From the NCBI GenBank assembly GCA_963573305.1, contig OY754327.1:56598244-56662243 (forward strand): a stretch of 64,000 nt of DNA, in the 5' to 3' direction. The notes beneath the pieces are model-generated. The model did not search any database and was not told the DNA's origin. It saw only the letters and a list, made by a program, of their open reading frames with translations. The position numbers and the translations under genes were made by a program. Positions 1 through 12,195 of this stretch are shown here, piece by piece. The stretch is from Pyrrhosoma nymphula. Lineage: Eukaryota; Arthropoda; Insecta; Odonata; Coenagrionidae. How positions within the stretch are numbered: position 1 is the first letter of the stretch; each line of letters begins with the position of its first letter.

Positions 1-180
1 AGTACCAGGTATAGAGGATGGCTCCCTCCAACCGGCCCGGTTTGGCCTGGCCTCTCAGGCCTGCCGGTATAGGTATGGAGGGAGTATCATCTCTCCATCC
101 ATGCCTGATTGAGGTATGGAGGAGGGTCACCCATCCAACCACCGTCCGGCCCCAACGTTGCTTAACTTCGGTGGCTGATA
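1..180 (-). repeat. 5S rRNA-derived repeat (SINE3-like or 5S pseudogene)
   Basis: On the minus strand, positions 180 to 125 read like the 3' half of a 5S rRNA gene. The segment CACCGAAGTTAAGCAACGT is the pol III internal control region box A area, and GGATGGGTGACC is the box C core at about the expected distance. The match stops at GACC; the rest, towards position 1, is a different sequence with repeated GGTATGGAGGGAG-like units. A real 5S gene would continue with CGCCTGGGAA and a T-run terminator, which are absent. A 5S-headed SINE or a 5S pseudogene fits. The window edge cuts the element, so its true tail is unknown. Confidence 0.6.
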
Positions 181-810
181 TTGATTTACTAGCACAACAG
201 CGGTCATAGCAGACAAAATGCGTCACTTCAGCGGAAATTGCGCTCCAGTTGGCACCGCAGGCTTAATTAAGAAAAGTTCATTTTTTAAAACGTTCTCCGA
301 ATAACCTGCATATTTATTATCTTATGGTTGCTTTTCAGCAGTCGAGAAATGACATAAGGGAAAGCAATAGGGTGTAAACGACACAAACGAAACAGTGGGA
401 TGACTAATTGGTTTTAACTTACGTAGCCACTAGAGGAAAGATTGAAACGCAAGTAATTACAAAATCTTAAAAGTCCCTGGTTGAAAAACGAATATTAATT
501 CAGGCAAATTTGATATGAAAAAATGTGATGAATAAAAAAGAGGTGTCAGCACTACTAGTAGTAACGTGCAGAGTGCAGATAAGAACGTTTAGCTCGTAGT
601 ATATAGAGTCAGTTGAGTAACATTGTGGGCAGATGTGAAAGATAGCGGAATATTTTCACTGATGAAATATCTCAATTGCTATTTCAAGCATTTATCTTCT
701 CTTTCAGATTAAGAAATTCCACAAGTGTATCAAAACTTAATCGACTGCATGTTTTCCGCTTGCACAAGAGTCGTCGTAATACATAATAAGTTATAGTTCT
801 ACGTTTAATT
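181..810. other. AT-rich non-coding stretch
   Basis: No ORF, RNA gene, long repeat or clear promoter is visible. It separates the 5S-derived repeat from the LINE tail. Confidence 0.5.
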
Positions 811-1180
811 AAGATGATCTACCGGTTAAGGTAGGTTTTAATGGAGGTGATAAAAATCCTTAGGATTTTTGCATGTGCAGGGCCCAATCTATTTACACAA
901 CTTCTTTCCTCATCTCAGCATATATCCTACCCTTCTTCATCCCGTCTATAAAACCTATTCTCTTCCTTCCCTTCCCAGCTTACCCAACATCCTCCCTCAT
1001 ATCACAGATTTATGTAATCCTTCGCCCCTCATTACCCACTCCGACCACCTAACTTGACTCTTTCTAATGACATTCAGAAGTTTCCTTTCCTCGCCCACCA
1101 TACTAAGTACTCCCTCGATTGTCTTCCTTTCCATCCATCACACTTCTACATCCTCCTCCATACCCACATCTTGAATAGTT
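811..1180 (-). pseudogene. LINE reverse transcriptase C-terminus plus 3' UTR, decayed
   Basis: Read on the minus strand, this encodes the end of a non-LTR retrotransposon endonuclease/reverse transcriptase. After a partial FKMWVWRRM (the usual FEMWVWRRM motif) a frameshift leads into EGVLSMVGEERKLLNVIRK, then VRWSEWVMRGEGL (the RRxxWxGHVxRGE region of the family), and finally KRIGFIDGMKKGR (the GRxRxxFLDDMK motif near the C-terminus). At least one frameshift and one in-frame stop break it. The final ~100 bp (811-920) form the 3' UTR and are shared with the copy at 27787-27901, which shows that this is a dispersed family rather than a host gene. Only the last ~120 codons remain. The RT catalytic domain is missing, consistent with 5' truncation on insertion. 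The LINE clade cannot be set from this piece. Confidence 0.75.
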
Positions 1181-3241
1181 GAATGATGATTCTACCAGCG
1201 GCCGAAAGAAAGTTAAGTATCCTCTATCTATCTCTATCTCAATACATTCACCAACCCAACACCCGTCAAATTTGCATTAGCTTTACAAGGATGCCCCACA
1301 CATTCTCGGGCAGAGCTCCACAGGATTGAGATACCGGGAAAAAAAACTTGTGCTGGGTAACGTCCCACAGAGGGCCAAACTGAAAAAAAGCTGGCCAAAA
1401 TTAATAACTCTAATAATTACCAGTCCATATGCAACATGAAGTGCATTTCTAAGGTATTTTGGGCTGATAAACATGATTTTATCATTATTTTTCAATATAT
1501 CTTACGGATACAGCGCTATTAATAGCATAAACATTAAATTTGCAATGAAAAAGCTTAATTTTGATGTTTGAGTATAGACCACTAATGTTGAGTTGGTTGG
1601 AGAAATTGCTTGAGTCTAGACCACTAATAACTAGTTAAAACTGTAAATTTCCTGTGATAATTATCAAAATACTGTAATTAATAATGCTAGGAGCTATAAA
1701 ATCAGTAAAAATATTGTCCAAGCAGAATTTTAATGCATAATACATTTTAACAAATTATGACTACTGCAACGGAATGGGAGGAAATGAAAATATGTTTCTC
1801 GATGAAAATGAACTTGCATCAAGTTAAAATGTCTATAACTTTTAGCTATAGCTTTCGAAGATTACATTTTCACAAGTAGAAGTAGCTCTCCCTTGGCTGC
1901 GCATTGTTCTATTTCTCAAAATATCTAGTGAAAAAGCATGTTTGTAGGCACTTCGTCAAAATACCTTTCGCATCGGTATCTCCATTCAATAGAAAATTTA
2001 CATCAAAACATTTATCACATTTTTTTCTCACGTGCCGTAATATTTTTTTTCTCTACAATTTTTTCATGAAGCTGCAACCCTATCACTCCTCTACTCTCCA
2101 TGGTTTCTCACAAATTTAGTATAAAACACTACAAAACGAAATAAAAAATAGCAGGTAATCACTTCCATCGACAGCCTTACTATCATCATTTTTACATGGG
2201 TAGTAAAAAACAAATTACTGACTCCAACTCGGAATCAATTTTAAAAATTAAAATTTTGCTTACTAAAATTCTTCTAGTATGATTGGAAAGAAAAATTTTC
2301 CTCAATGGATGCGAAGTAAACATAGTGAAGGCACGACGAAACAGAGATGGGCACAAGGAGGAGAGGTTTCCAGGAACAAGTAGGTAACTATATCCTCATT
2401 TGAAACGATTCTAACGTTGAACATATCAACCCAGTGTTGCACAGCACAGTCACTTACAGTGGATGTTCACTCAACGCTCTCTCTAGGACAACTGATGCAT
2501 GTGATACGCGAAAACAACCAGAAAACTCCTAAGGAAACTAAGCATTCCGTTTGGAGGAACAAGTGGCGGCAAGAGTCTGCAAAAAGACGCAAAAAAAGGT
2601 GTAAAAGGCATAACTTGAGATAGCTACCAATTGATTAGGGGAGGTAGAAAAGAGTCATTATCGGCAAGGTTGTAAAAACAGCATTGTGGGGCCAGCAAGC
2701 ACGGAGGGACGCAAGTCCTCAACCAGCTGGCACGGGCGCATGCCGCTGCATGTGCATGACCACGAGCCTTCCCCCAAATCCCTCGACCACAGCCTTCTCA
2801 ACATGCCTGAGGGAAATCCGCAATTCATGGAAAATCCTTTCAAAGATATTTTAGCCCATAACTCTGCTGAGAAACGTCCCAACGACCTCCTCGTCGTTGA
2901 ATCGCCAGTCGCCAACGTAGCGAGAAGTTGCAATTTGCGACAAGATTTACATTGAATTTAGCCACATAAGTAGAATTTGAAAAAATCAATATGAAAAGTT
3001 ATTCATAAAATATCTATTCAAATTACCAATGCCATTGAACTGGCATTCCAACGTCTTTATGCTAGGAAATTGTATACTTGCTTCGCTTAGACCCCATTAG
3101 TGGCCGCAACTGTGGCCCGAGTGGCCGGGGTTGTTATAAATAAAATTGGTTGTTAAAATTAGAATCGCAAGTTATCGCAAAAATTTCCTTCTCAATATTG
3201 TTCTATATACTATTCTCTACCACACAGAACAAATAAGTCCG
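1181..3241. other. Unassigned AT-rich DNA
   Basis: Several ORFs of 60-90 codons occur (for example the overlapping pair at 2658-2955) but none has a recognisable domain, and both strands are open over 2686-2933, which suggests chance in a GC-richer patch. No repeat boundaries seen. Confidence 0.45.
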
Positions 3242-3409
3242 TGTTAGGAATGATAAAAATTATGGGAATTTCACAAAAGATAGTTTATTCACGACCCGGG
3301 TTTCAACACATTATGTCATCTTCAGGTGGAGATGACATAATGTGTTGAAATCCGGGTCGTGAATAAACTATCTTTTGTGAAATTCGCATAATTTTTATCA
3401 TTCCTAACA
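3242..3409. repeat. Foldback repeat, 80-bp arms, with a hammerhead-like core
   Basis: Arms 3242-3321 and 3330-3409 are inverted copies with about two mismatches around an 8-base loop. On the minus strand the left arm plus loop reads CTGAAGA (3325 to 3319), a stem-capable ACAT..ATGT segment, GAAAC (3304-3300) and then a short CCCGGGTC ending at 3293. This is the order of a hammerhead ribozyme core (CUGANGA, stem II, GAAA, very short stem III, cleavage after UH). The right arm has lost the CTGANGA box. The 13-base string GAAACCCGGGTCG is shared with the repeat at 39404-39525. Known family background: Penelope-like retroelements carry minimal hammerhead motifs in their terminal repeats. Assignment to that family is inference. 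Confidence 0.6.
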
Positions 3410-4803
3410 TGGAAAAATTTCACTTAATACACCCTGAAACCGCAAATTTTCTTAAATAACTCCGTGTAGCCTGATGTCGATAAAAACGATAATTAACGGT
3501 AAACAAAATTTTAATGAAAAAACAGCACAATTTTTGAAAAATTATAAAAATGTTAAAATACAAATAAAACGGAACAAACTTCATCTTTATTCATGCAATA
3601 AATATCAATTTTGGGGATCAAAATACTTTAAAACCAACATTATAAATAACGACTCTTTAATTAAGCTTTATATCTAGTTATTTTCCACGGAAAAATTTCG
3701 GTCGCCAAAATCACCCTGACATGCTCTACTTTGACCGGCTGTAAAAATTTTCATGGCGTATTCCATGCTCTGTATAGTACCCTATCTTAAAGAGCATATG
3801 CTTAATAATATAAATCAACTGTTTTGGTTGGTTTGCGCGAACTTCATTTTTCGACTTTTGGTCAGCTTTTTTGGATTTTGGCCCACTGTGCGTCCGCTTT
3901 GTTAGCAGTATTCTAAAATTCTTAAAAGCTAACGAAATTATAAAACATTTTTAGTCCTCATTGATTTAAATTTTTTATAAATCGTACAAATATTGTCTTG
4001 ACCATGAAAACTAATTTTTAAATTCACAATCCACCTCAAATTAGGAGGTGCGGTGCAAAATGACCACAGCCACCCTTCACTTAAATTTATATCCACATAT
4101 TGCCTGAGTGTGACTATTCTGCAACTCACTAAGACGCCCTAGAGACATCTGTCGCTTCATAATCATTTTCAATGACTGGCCATTGCAATTCTGTAAGCAA
4201 TAGTCAACGATTTTAAAGATTGATAAAATTGTTGGCATAAAGCGACTATCTCCTAAATCGTTCGATAAAGATCAAAGCACAAAAATGCCAAGGAAAATAG
4301 CTATTCATTGACTGGAGTTAATAAACGAAAAAATTCGTTAGCATGTCTAAACGAATGACAGAATAAAATCTACATCAACATATTACCCTGCAAACCCCCT
4401 CTAGGGTATGTGATAGGGGTTAGTTATTACCAACATGCACCTCACTAGATTCTACTTATAAGTAAACGTATACCTAAGGTAAAGTACCTATAGGTAAATG
4501 AAAAGACAAAAAAAATGAAATAGCTATTGTACAAAAACAAATCTGCAAAACCTCTCAGGATGTGAAATTTCACCAACATATACGACTATAGGTATGCTGC
4601 CTATGCATAAACTTAAATCAGTGTAAGAGTATTTGGCTACTATATACATAAATACACACAGATAAAAGATTTGTACAGGAAGCAATTGAGACCTGCTGTT
4701 ATTATATTATCTTATCACTATAGTATCTTAGTATTTTATTAATATAGTTACCATTCTATGATAATAAACAGTATTATGAAACAAGCATTAGGTAGCAAAT
4801 TAA
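3410..4803. other. Unassigned AT-rich DNA
   Basis: Short chance ORFs only (3474-3677 and 3938-4129). No conserved motif, repeat edge or RNA gene found. Confidence 0.45.
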
Positions 4804-5442
4804 TTAATTATAATACTGAGCACTGGAGCGAAAATTATAGCTTGCCGCAGCGCATTCTTTCTGAGGTGACACTTTTGAGAAACCTGTAAAATTTTTAAAT
4901 GCCCAATTCTTCACCTTCCAGAAAGGGAAATTCCAAAGAAGAGTAAGGGGTACTTGAAGAATGAGATTCAGTGAGATGAACGACGAAATGAGGGGCCTGG
5001 CAGGAATGAAGACGAAACAGACTTTACAGAAAGTGAAATTCAAGAGGCGGCTATGGTATAGGCGTAGACGATCGGAAAAGGGGGCTGAATGGAAGGAAAT
5101 GGAAAGCAAATGAGTCCTATTGGTCGTAAAATTGAAGAGAAGGAACATTAGGGATGGCTCTTCGAACGGAAAATTGCGGGCCGCAGGCAAGGAATCGTGC
5201 CTAATTAAGGGGAAGTAGTCGATTGGAGGCCGGAGGACAAGATTCTTCGGGAGAGGGGAGGAGTTGGGGAAGAAGGCCACTGAGAAAGGACGATTGAGGA
5301 TGTCTGGAAAGCAGTCGTGAGGCAATAAACAGGATCCGGACGAAAAGGATCTCAACGAGGCATGCAGGGCTGCGTCGTTTGATCTCCGGTAGGATGGGTG
5401 AGCAAATGCCAACGATCTGCTCGAAATTATCGTCCCATCCAC
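4804..5442 (-). CDS. Hypothetical ORF of 212 codons, doubtful
   Basis: This is the longest open frame in the window and starts with ATG in an ordinary context. The predicted protein is rich in Phe, Leu, Ser and Pro with many basic residues scattered through it. It shows no signal peptide, convincing membrane segment, repeat or domain that I recognise. The composition follows from the strand: the plus strand here is purine-rich (many GAA and GGA triplets), so the minus strand becomes TTC and TCC codons, which produces F/S-rich open frames without selection. GC content is higher than in the neighbouring DNA, which favours long chance ORFs. There is no neighbouring gene, obvious splice site or poly(A) signal tied to it. 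It could be a terminal exon of an orphan gene, but a spurious ORF is more likely. Confidence 0.2.
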   Translation of the reverse strand: MDGTIISSRSLAFAHPSYRRSNDAALHASLRSFSSGSCLLPHDCFPDILNRPFSVAFFPNSSPLPKNLVLRPPIDYFPLIRHDSLPAARNFPFEEPSLMFLLFNFTTNRTHLLSISFHSAPFSDRLRLYHSRLLNFTFCKVCFVFIPARPLISSFISLNLILQVPLTLLWNFPFWKVKNWAFKNFTGFSKVSPQKECAAASYNFRSSAQYYN

Positions 5443-8400
5443 ACAGACTAATGCGGTTATGAAGCTGGCATTTAATTACTTTCTACCTACAACGATTCCG
5501 TGTAAAGCCATGTTCTCGCTTATTATTTTAGCAGACGGAGTATGTCGCTTTTAAATCGACGTTAACGCGAACACTTTTCATAAAATTCGAAAGAAAACAA
5601 CAGAGGTCAATGCTGTTACGACGAAATTCCAGACTCAAATTCGTTTTCAGCAAGTTTTTTTTTAAATGTATTTCCTTCAAAAAACACTGAAGTAGTTACG
5701 GTGGCTGATTGATTTAGCCAGGTTTGTCCGACGATGAAATGAAAGGTCAGCTTTTGTGAATCGTCCAGGAGATAGGAGATTTAGAAAATCCCTGGAATAA
5801 CAAAAGAACTTCATGCTAATTAGAAAATTAGAATTTTTTCGTGAAATAAATTGACCGTTCTAAGTAATCTAAAGAAATGTTAATCAATTTTAAATATCTA
5901 TACCTTGTAATATTATATTGGCATATAGAGAGGTGGTAACTGCCTAACTAATTGAGGTTTGAAGTTCAATTCAAAATAAAATCTAAATTTGCGAGATCCC
6001 CCAACTTCTAGGCGCAACTATACCCCATGATGTCAGAATCATCCTTGTCAAAGCTTCTAAATAAATTACCCGTAGCAAACCAGCGCACCACCGCAATTTT
6101 AAATTAATTAACTTAACAATAAATGAAGGCATATTTATTTGTTTTAATATTAACACGGAAAATGGTTTTTAAAAGGAGCCACTCAACAACCCGAAATTAA
6201 CTGAAAAGTTATTCACTCACAAAAAAAAATTATCTTCAGCGTTCACACTATTGAAAACAACATGTAAATATGTCTGAGAGCGCCGCGACGCAACAAATAT
6301 TGGGAAGCACAATTACGGAATCTACAACTTGCTTTTGAATACATTTATTCGGTATAAAATTTGACGTAAGATTGGTAATAACTGAATATTCCGAGATGCA
6401 TAAATTGTTTAAGCAAGAGATGATGTAATTCACGCAAGTCGTCTTGCTTCGGAAACGGCGCCCATCTTCGGCCTCCCCTTCTCGTTTCAACCGCACAGCT
6501 TGTCATCGCGCGCTCAAGATAAAGTAAATTAGCAATTGATTATACTGGAATTCGCCAGATATGTTCTCCGACATATTAGTGATGCACGCATCCTATCAGC
6601 CACAATTTGCATTCGAGTTTTCTCGAGAATCTAATCACCTGTTTCCAAGTCAGAAACTTCCGCAGCTTTTACGCATCAAACGAATCTCTTCCTAAAAACT
6701 ATTTTTTAAATATCTTTGCTTGCCAAATCTATAACCGCGCTTTTATGTATGGCGAGTGAAAAGAATGGAATTCGTCCAAACGTGGACCAACTCACAAAAC
6801 TTAAGCTCACAAAACATCTTTTTAATATAAACTAATTTGTAATAACAAAAATAATTGTCATGAAAGAAATTCAGCGCGAAAACAACACCCTGATGCACGC
6901 ACGTTATTTAATTGAAAGGGAATGACTATTTTTGAAGAGATATCTCCGCAAACTAGGGGTTCTTTTGTCTTTGTTTCAGGCAGTGAAGAGCTTTTAGTGA
7001 TCATAATGGGTCATAAAGAGTGGAACAAGTTTTTTGATTTTATATTTTCATCTCAAAGAAAAAATAATGACTCATTACCCAAACTATTTTATGTATAGAG
7101 TGTATTCAATATGTCAGCGACATAGGATGGAAAATCATCTTTTAAACTTTTGTTGGCTTAAAGGGTAATGAGATGCCTGAACTCTGATAGTAAAAATTAG
7201 GTTCATTTATGAGTAAAAATTAGGTTTATTTATATATTTAGTGAGTCTTTTCGAAAGAATGAGAAGTCCGTTAAAGACAATTATCGAAAATAAAATTACT
7301 ATATTCATTTATACGAGTACCTTAAATCTTAATTTCGTAAAATTATATGAATGAAGGCCTGAATGAGAGTGGAAGTGTCACAGGCGCTATGAGAAATTGT
7401 TTAAAAAATTGTAAGATTGGTAAAATAAAAGGGAGAGAACCAGGTAGGCTCTTCACCCAAAATTTCTAATGTTTATTTCAAACTACTGTGTAAATCGCAC
7501 CAGCACCCATTAGGACATTTTTCCAATTTCGTTTCCAATTCGTACAAGATCCTATTTCCTATAATTTTCTTACATTAATTTCGTTCCGTATTTCGCAAGC
7601 AACGCAATTTCACATGCATTCATAATCACGAGATTATTTGTAAGCTCTATGATAGTTACAAATAACACATTTCTTGCACAAAATATACATATACAAATCT
7701 TAGAATTCAAATATTTTAGGATTATCACAGTTAACATAAAGAGTAATCCATGTTATGAGATTAATACGGTTGTTGGATATGTGAAACCAACAACAGAGTG
7801 AAAGCTGAAGTAAAACAATTTCATACGACTACCAGACTCTAAGGTGAACAAAGAACTAAAAATCAGAGAACATGACCTATTTGATCAGTGTAATGAGGAA
7901 GCCATGATATAAAAACGTTTTTTCATGCCTAAATGCGAATGGGCATTAATAGAGAGAAAAACTTTAGCTTATTAGCTCAAATGTTATAAGAGAGGGTTAT
8001 CAATTCCGAACAGAAAATCGATAGAAACGTTTATTTTCAATGATGAAGTTTTAAACAACAGATAACCAATTTATAACGATAATCTTCGAATGCTGCCTGA
8101 CATGAATTCGCAAAGCAATATCGTCCAGGAATATGAAGCTGAAATGAATACTCAGGATGAAAATCAAATCAACAGACTTCCGTGATATAGGAAAAGCTCT
8201 CTTCGTCATGCTGGCACGCTTGTTAATGAGAGAGTTAAGTCTGTGTTAGTTCAATTCTAGCGCTCAAAACCTATCACTGAAGGAAAGCAGTCAACGATAA
8301 CGTGATTGGAACAGAACACGATAAATTCGACGATCTGGCAATCTAAGATTGGCAAATAATTCCATTTCCTGTAGATAAGCCTTCTAAAGATTTCCTAAGG

Positions 8401-9582
8401 ACAGAAGCACCCATTTTTTGGATACTGATACAGAATTTAAGTTTTCAACGATTAAATTCCTCTAGAGATCTTTGCCACCCGACTACGAAAAATAATTTCC
8501 TCCAAAGGACGATCTTTATCATTTGATTTACTATCTCAATTAAGTGATTAAGATTAATGCCGGTTAAAGGTTTTTCGAAGTATCCCATATCAATTTTTTT
8601 TCTCACCTAAGAGACAATAGAAAATTCAATATAGAGATGTCTCACGATTGAGAAAAAGCGTCGATTTTCATTTTTCCCAAAGCTCAGGCCAACGCCATAA
8701 TTTTTACAATCCGTCTTCTTCCACGACGGTAATGTTGAGTTAAATTACTTCTTAATGAAGCATAAAAAGATTATGCACATTATTGGTGTTTCAGCCCAGT
8801 ACAGCATTTTCAGATAAAATGGACTCTAGCGTCTAAGTTTTCTCAAAATATCAGGTATTCTGCAAGAATTAATTTCATACTTTCAACATCAATCAAAACC
8901 ATAAATAACTAGTTAATTGTTTAAAAGAGCTCATACCGCCGGGAAAATAATTTTTATGCGAGAGTACTTTTCACACTACTCGTCAATCTAGTGATGAGTA
9001 AATGAAATCTCTTTCTCGTTAAAAAAAAATCTTAAAAGACTTGCTCCAAAAATTGATCCCCCACCCTCGAACATTTAATTTTACCTTATTAAAAATAAAT
9101 AATGATATCAGTGGTTAGAAAACAAGGTGAAGAATCTTCAACGAGGTGTTATTGACGCGCCGTAAATGGTGCTCTCAACTCAATTCATTGAGACAAAAGA
9201 GAGAAAAAATGCTTCAAACAACTCAATGGTTTCAACCAAAGGTTATTGAAGCTGACCTACACGATTCCATTGTTTAACCATTGAACTGAATACAAACGTA
9301 CAAATGGTAAAAAAGAGGAAATTAGATAGATAAAAGGAAGAAAAAAAACAAGAAAGATATTGGCTACTACGCACTGAATACTATAAGTATACTTATGACG
9401 GTGTGTTGTCGATGAAATGCTGATTGCCCGTATCAATTAACTGTCAGGGGTGATAACTTATCTTCAATGCAAAAATGTCAGACAGATTCGATGAATCATT
9501 GCATTGACTTCTGGGGAAAATTGCCGGCTTTGGTAATAGTAGTAATTACCAGTGGAAGACTAACGACAGCTGTGGTCATTAG
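5443..9582. other. Long gene-free AT-rich stretch
   Basis: About 4 kb with one weak ORF (6248-6496) and no recognisable element, tRNA, or inverted repeat. Nothing supportable is seen; intronic or intergenic sequence is the default reading. Confidence 0.5.
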
Positions 9583-10091
9583 CGCCCTTCTGAGATCGAA
9601 AACAAATCTTACATAAGAATTAAGTAACCTTCATAGTTTTAGTTCATGCTCTGTAGTAGTGTTATTGAAGACAAGGCCACAATAATCGAAAGAGGGGAAT
9701 ATCAATGTGGATATTTAAAAATTTTAAATAGGGAGTAAATGCTTGTGAAGTTTAACTGATGGACAGATATGTTCACTTTATCACTAATGCCATTAACATG
9801 TTGGTTCTAAGACAGATTCCTAGAAAGGGTGCGTCCAAGATTGCGTACTGAATCACTGTAGGGTATTATATCATCTACCGCTATGACTTGAGGAAGATGG
9901 CTGTTATTTATTTTGTTGAGAAGTCTTGTATTTCCATTAATGATGGCTTTCGTCTTCATGTAATTTAGAATAAGAGCACGGTCCAGTGCCCATTTATTAA
10001 TTTCTCTGACACCTTGGTTCAGTAGAGCGATTCTATCAGCAATAATGGGAGTATGACAAGTATGAGAAGGGAAATATATATGTAAGGGCAA
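9583..10091 (-). pseudogene. LINE reverse transcriptase fragment (CR1/Jockey-like), frameshifted
   Basis: The minus-strand frame at 10091-9807 matches the stretch just after the RT catalytic core in CR1/Jockey-type LINEs: EINKWALDRALILNYMKTKA (usual form: I..WA..NGL.LN..KTKA.I.G), then LPQVIAVDDIIPYSDSVRNLG (usual form: LP.V.L.G..IP.SD.VKNLG). After a stop and frameshift the thumb-like continuation can be read further down the strand: FDYCGLVFNNTTTEHELKL (usual form: DYCD.VY....E....LQR.QN) followed by VRFVFDLRR, near 9590-9690. The YADD catalytic motif would lie upstream and is lost. The mutations show an old, inactive copy. It belongs to a different LINE lineage from the pieces at 0.8, 25, 27.8, 37, 39.6 and 56 kb. 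Confidence 0.75.
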
Positions 10092-10940
10092 AAATTAGGG
10101 AAGAAAAAAATGCAATTATGACGGAACGCTGTTGCATAGCCACTTCTACGAGTTGATATTGATATCCAAACTAAATCTGCCAAGGAAACTTTGAAAACTG
10201 AACAGTCACGGCTAACGCCCGAAGAGGATACGGGTGACCAAGGGTTTTTTCGTATGGAAGTGGCTTTCTGCCAACGACTTGAAACCGGCTCTTCGTTACA
10301 ATACTAACAATCACCACTGGAGAAGCAACGGTAAATCGTAAAATGCCAGCCAAAAGTGTTCAGTTTCCCCGTGAATTGTCAATCCCCTCTTTTTTTGTTC
10401 CCGCCGTTCTCAGCACATTCGGATATTTTCCCTCTCTCCTTATCGTTTCACTCCCAGACAGCATTTGGCAAAAACAACGCAAGAGTTAAATTTATCACGA
10501 GATTTTGCAACAACAAATGGAGCGAATCAAATGATGTTTGTCTCGGGAAGCAAAAATAGCGATGCATAAAAACTCTTACCCAGCTTATTGCAAAGACACA
10601 ATAATTTGCGCTGCCAGGACAAACACTAACTCCGCCTAAATGGGGAAAAATGTGGCAGTTAATAAATATTACAGAAAATAAAAAAGATAGATGAAAGAAT
10701 GAGGAATGCATGTGCCGACAAACATGCCGACATACTACGGTAGATTAGATCATTAGAGCAAAATTAGGGAGATGGACTGCAGTACGGAGGGATTTAAAAT
10801 ATTTTCCCACCAAAGATAAGAGACCATAATAGTTGTCACACAGACTTTATAATTAGATTTTTCAATAAATAGCGCAGCTTATTATTTGATTTTCTCAGCA
10901 ATAGCGTTGCTATAATTTGCTGCGAAGTAATAACAGCACG
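10092..10940. other. Unassigned DNA with small overlapping ORFs
   Basis: ORFs of 60-87 codons occur on both strands (10171-10353, 10356-10559, 10448-10711) and overlap in opposite directions. None has a motif I recognise. A continuation of the LINE upstream of 10091 was looked for on the minus strand and not found. Confidence 0.4.
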
Positions 10941-10995
10941 TCTCTCATGCTTCCTGTTAAACTTTTTTATGCATATGCAATTATGTTGCTACAAA

Positions 10996-11145
10996 ATACA
11001 TTAATACTAACAGTTCCTCTAACATTGGTAGCATATAGTGTAGTGTATGTTGTACCTCAATTGCTAACAGATATTGTCAGGTTTTTGCAAGTCCATTAAT
11101 AGTCGCAGTTTCACTAACATTTGCAGGATACAGTGAAGTGCAGCT
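10996..11145 (+). repeat. Diverged tandem duplication, about 93-bp period
   Basis: The segment around 11000-11045 and that around 11093-11140 align imperfectly: TTAATACTAACAGTTCCTCT against TTAATAGTCGCAGTTTCACT, then AACATTGGTAGCATATAGTG against AACATTTGCAGGATACAGTG. In translation the two units give LILTVPLTLVAYSVV (in the open frame ending at 11099) and LIVAVSLTFAGYSEV (in another frame). No known family is recognised; it may be a decayed minisatellite or part of an unknown coding repeat. Confidence 0.4.
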
Positions 11146-12111
11146 TTCTAGTGAGAACAAGTGGGCATCATGCACGCCAAAGTAATTTTGTTCTCGTCGT
11201 TTTACCTGCTTTCATTTATTCATGTAATCATCTATTTAGCCCCAAGGTTGTCGGCCAGCTCACCTGAGGCTTTTCTGATGCGTTTATGTGTAGCAAATTT
11301 ATAGTTACGTAAGAGGCAATTCTTTAGTTTACCTGAATTTGCTCTTTTTTATAGCAATAATTGTTTTTAATCAATTGAATTTATGGAGATCTCCATTATT
11401 TTTTATAATATAAATAGCTGCTGAGTAATTTACGAAGACGATGCATAGATTATGATTGATATTAACCCTATGTTTGAATTTATTTTCATGCACGCTTGGT
11501 TTCCTTTTGCTATTACACCAATAAAAGTGTTGAGTCCATTGGTTTTAATAAATGTATTTGGAAGAGAAAAATATTCAGTGCTAGAAAAATTCGTTTGATT
11601 TTGCTAATGAAGGTTGAAAGAACGATGGATTCATTGATATTATACATAAAATAGATATTTAACTGCTACGTCCTTATTAATAAGAATTTAGTTGAAGCAT
11701 TTTGGAATTATTATCATGTTTGCATATATTTTAAATGAATAGGCATTATATTTTAATTGGTCGTAGAAATAATCAAAGAATTGGTAATAAAAAATTGCCC
11801 AAACATTTGTGAGGATAGAAAAATCCTCATTTTCTGCGTCCAATGGAATATTTATATATTGAGCGTTTAATATTAGTCATCATGATATCCGGAAAACCTT
11901 CTTTAATAGGATAGCCTTTGTAGCTACATTAATCGCTACCTTAATGAACTCCTTATCCAATTCAGACAATTCAGGATCGTTTGGCACCTCAGTCTTTTTT
12001 TCGGATAAGGACGAAAACTTAACTTTATACCTAGAGTGATGCTGTAGTTTTCTGGCCTCTATATCGGAGGAATGCAACAAACAATGGAAAATCACAAACA
12101 CCTATTCCCTG
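11146..12111. other. Unassigned AT-rich DNA
   Basis: Contains one 73-codon minus ORF (11880-12101) with a Lys/Glu-rich hydrophilic middle and no recognised domain. It ends beside the tRNA-like SINE head and may be chance. Confidence 0.4.
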
Positions 12112-12195
12112 ATTGATGAAAATCCGCCCAGTCGGGACTCGAGCCCTCGAACTCCGGATTAGCAGGCGAGGACTTTACACAACCGTAACCGAGAC
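12112..12195 (-). repeat. tRNA-derived SINE head
   Basis: Read on the minus strand this has a pol III box A-like segment (TCGGTTACGGTTGTG, 12192-12178), then CGCCTGCTAATCCGGAG where a tRNA anticodon arm would sit, and a box B-like GGGCTCGAGTCCC (12146-12134) followed by GACTGGG. The boxes are at tRNA-like spacing. A paired acceptor stem and a clean tRNA 3' end are missing, so this is a tRNA-derived SINE or a tRNA pseudogene rather than a functional gene. It extends an unknown distance below 12112. Confidence 0.6.

Noticed and set aside
4804..5442. Longest ORF (212 codons) as a confident gene
   Set aside because: Its F/S/L-rich composition follows from a purine-rich opposite strand; no domain, start context or neighbour supports it. 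Kept only as a doubtful feature.
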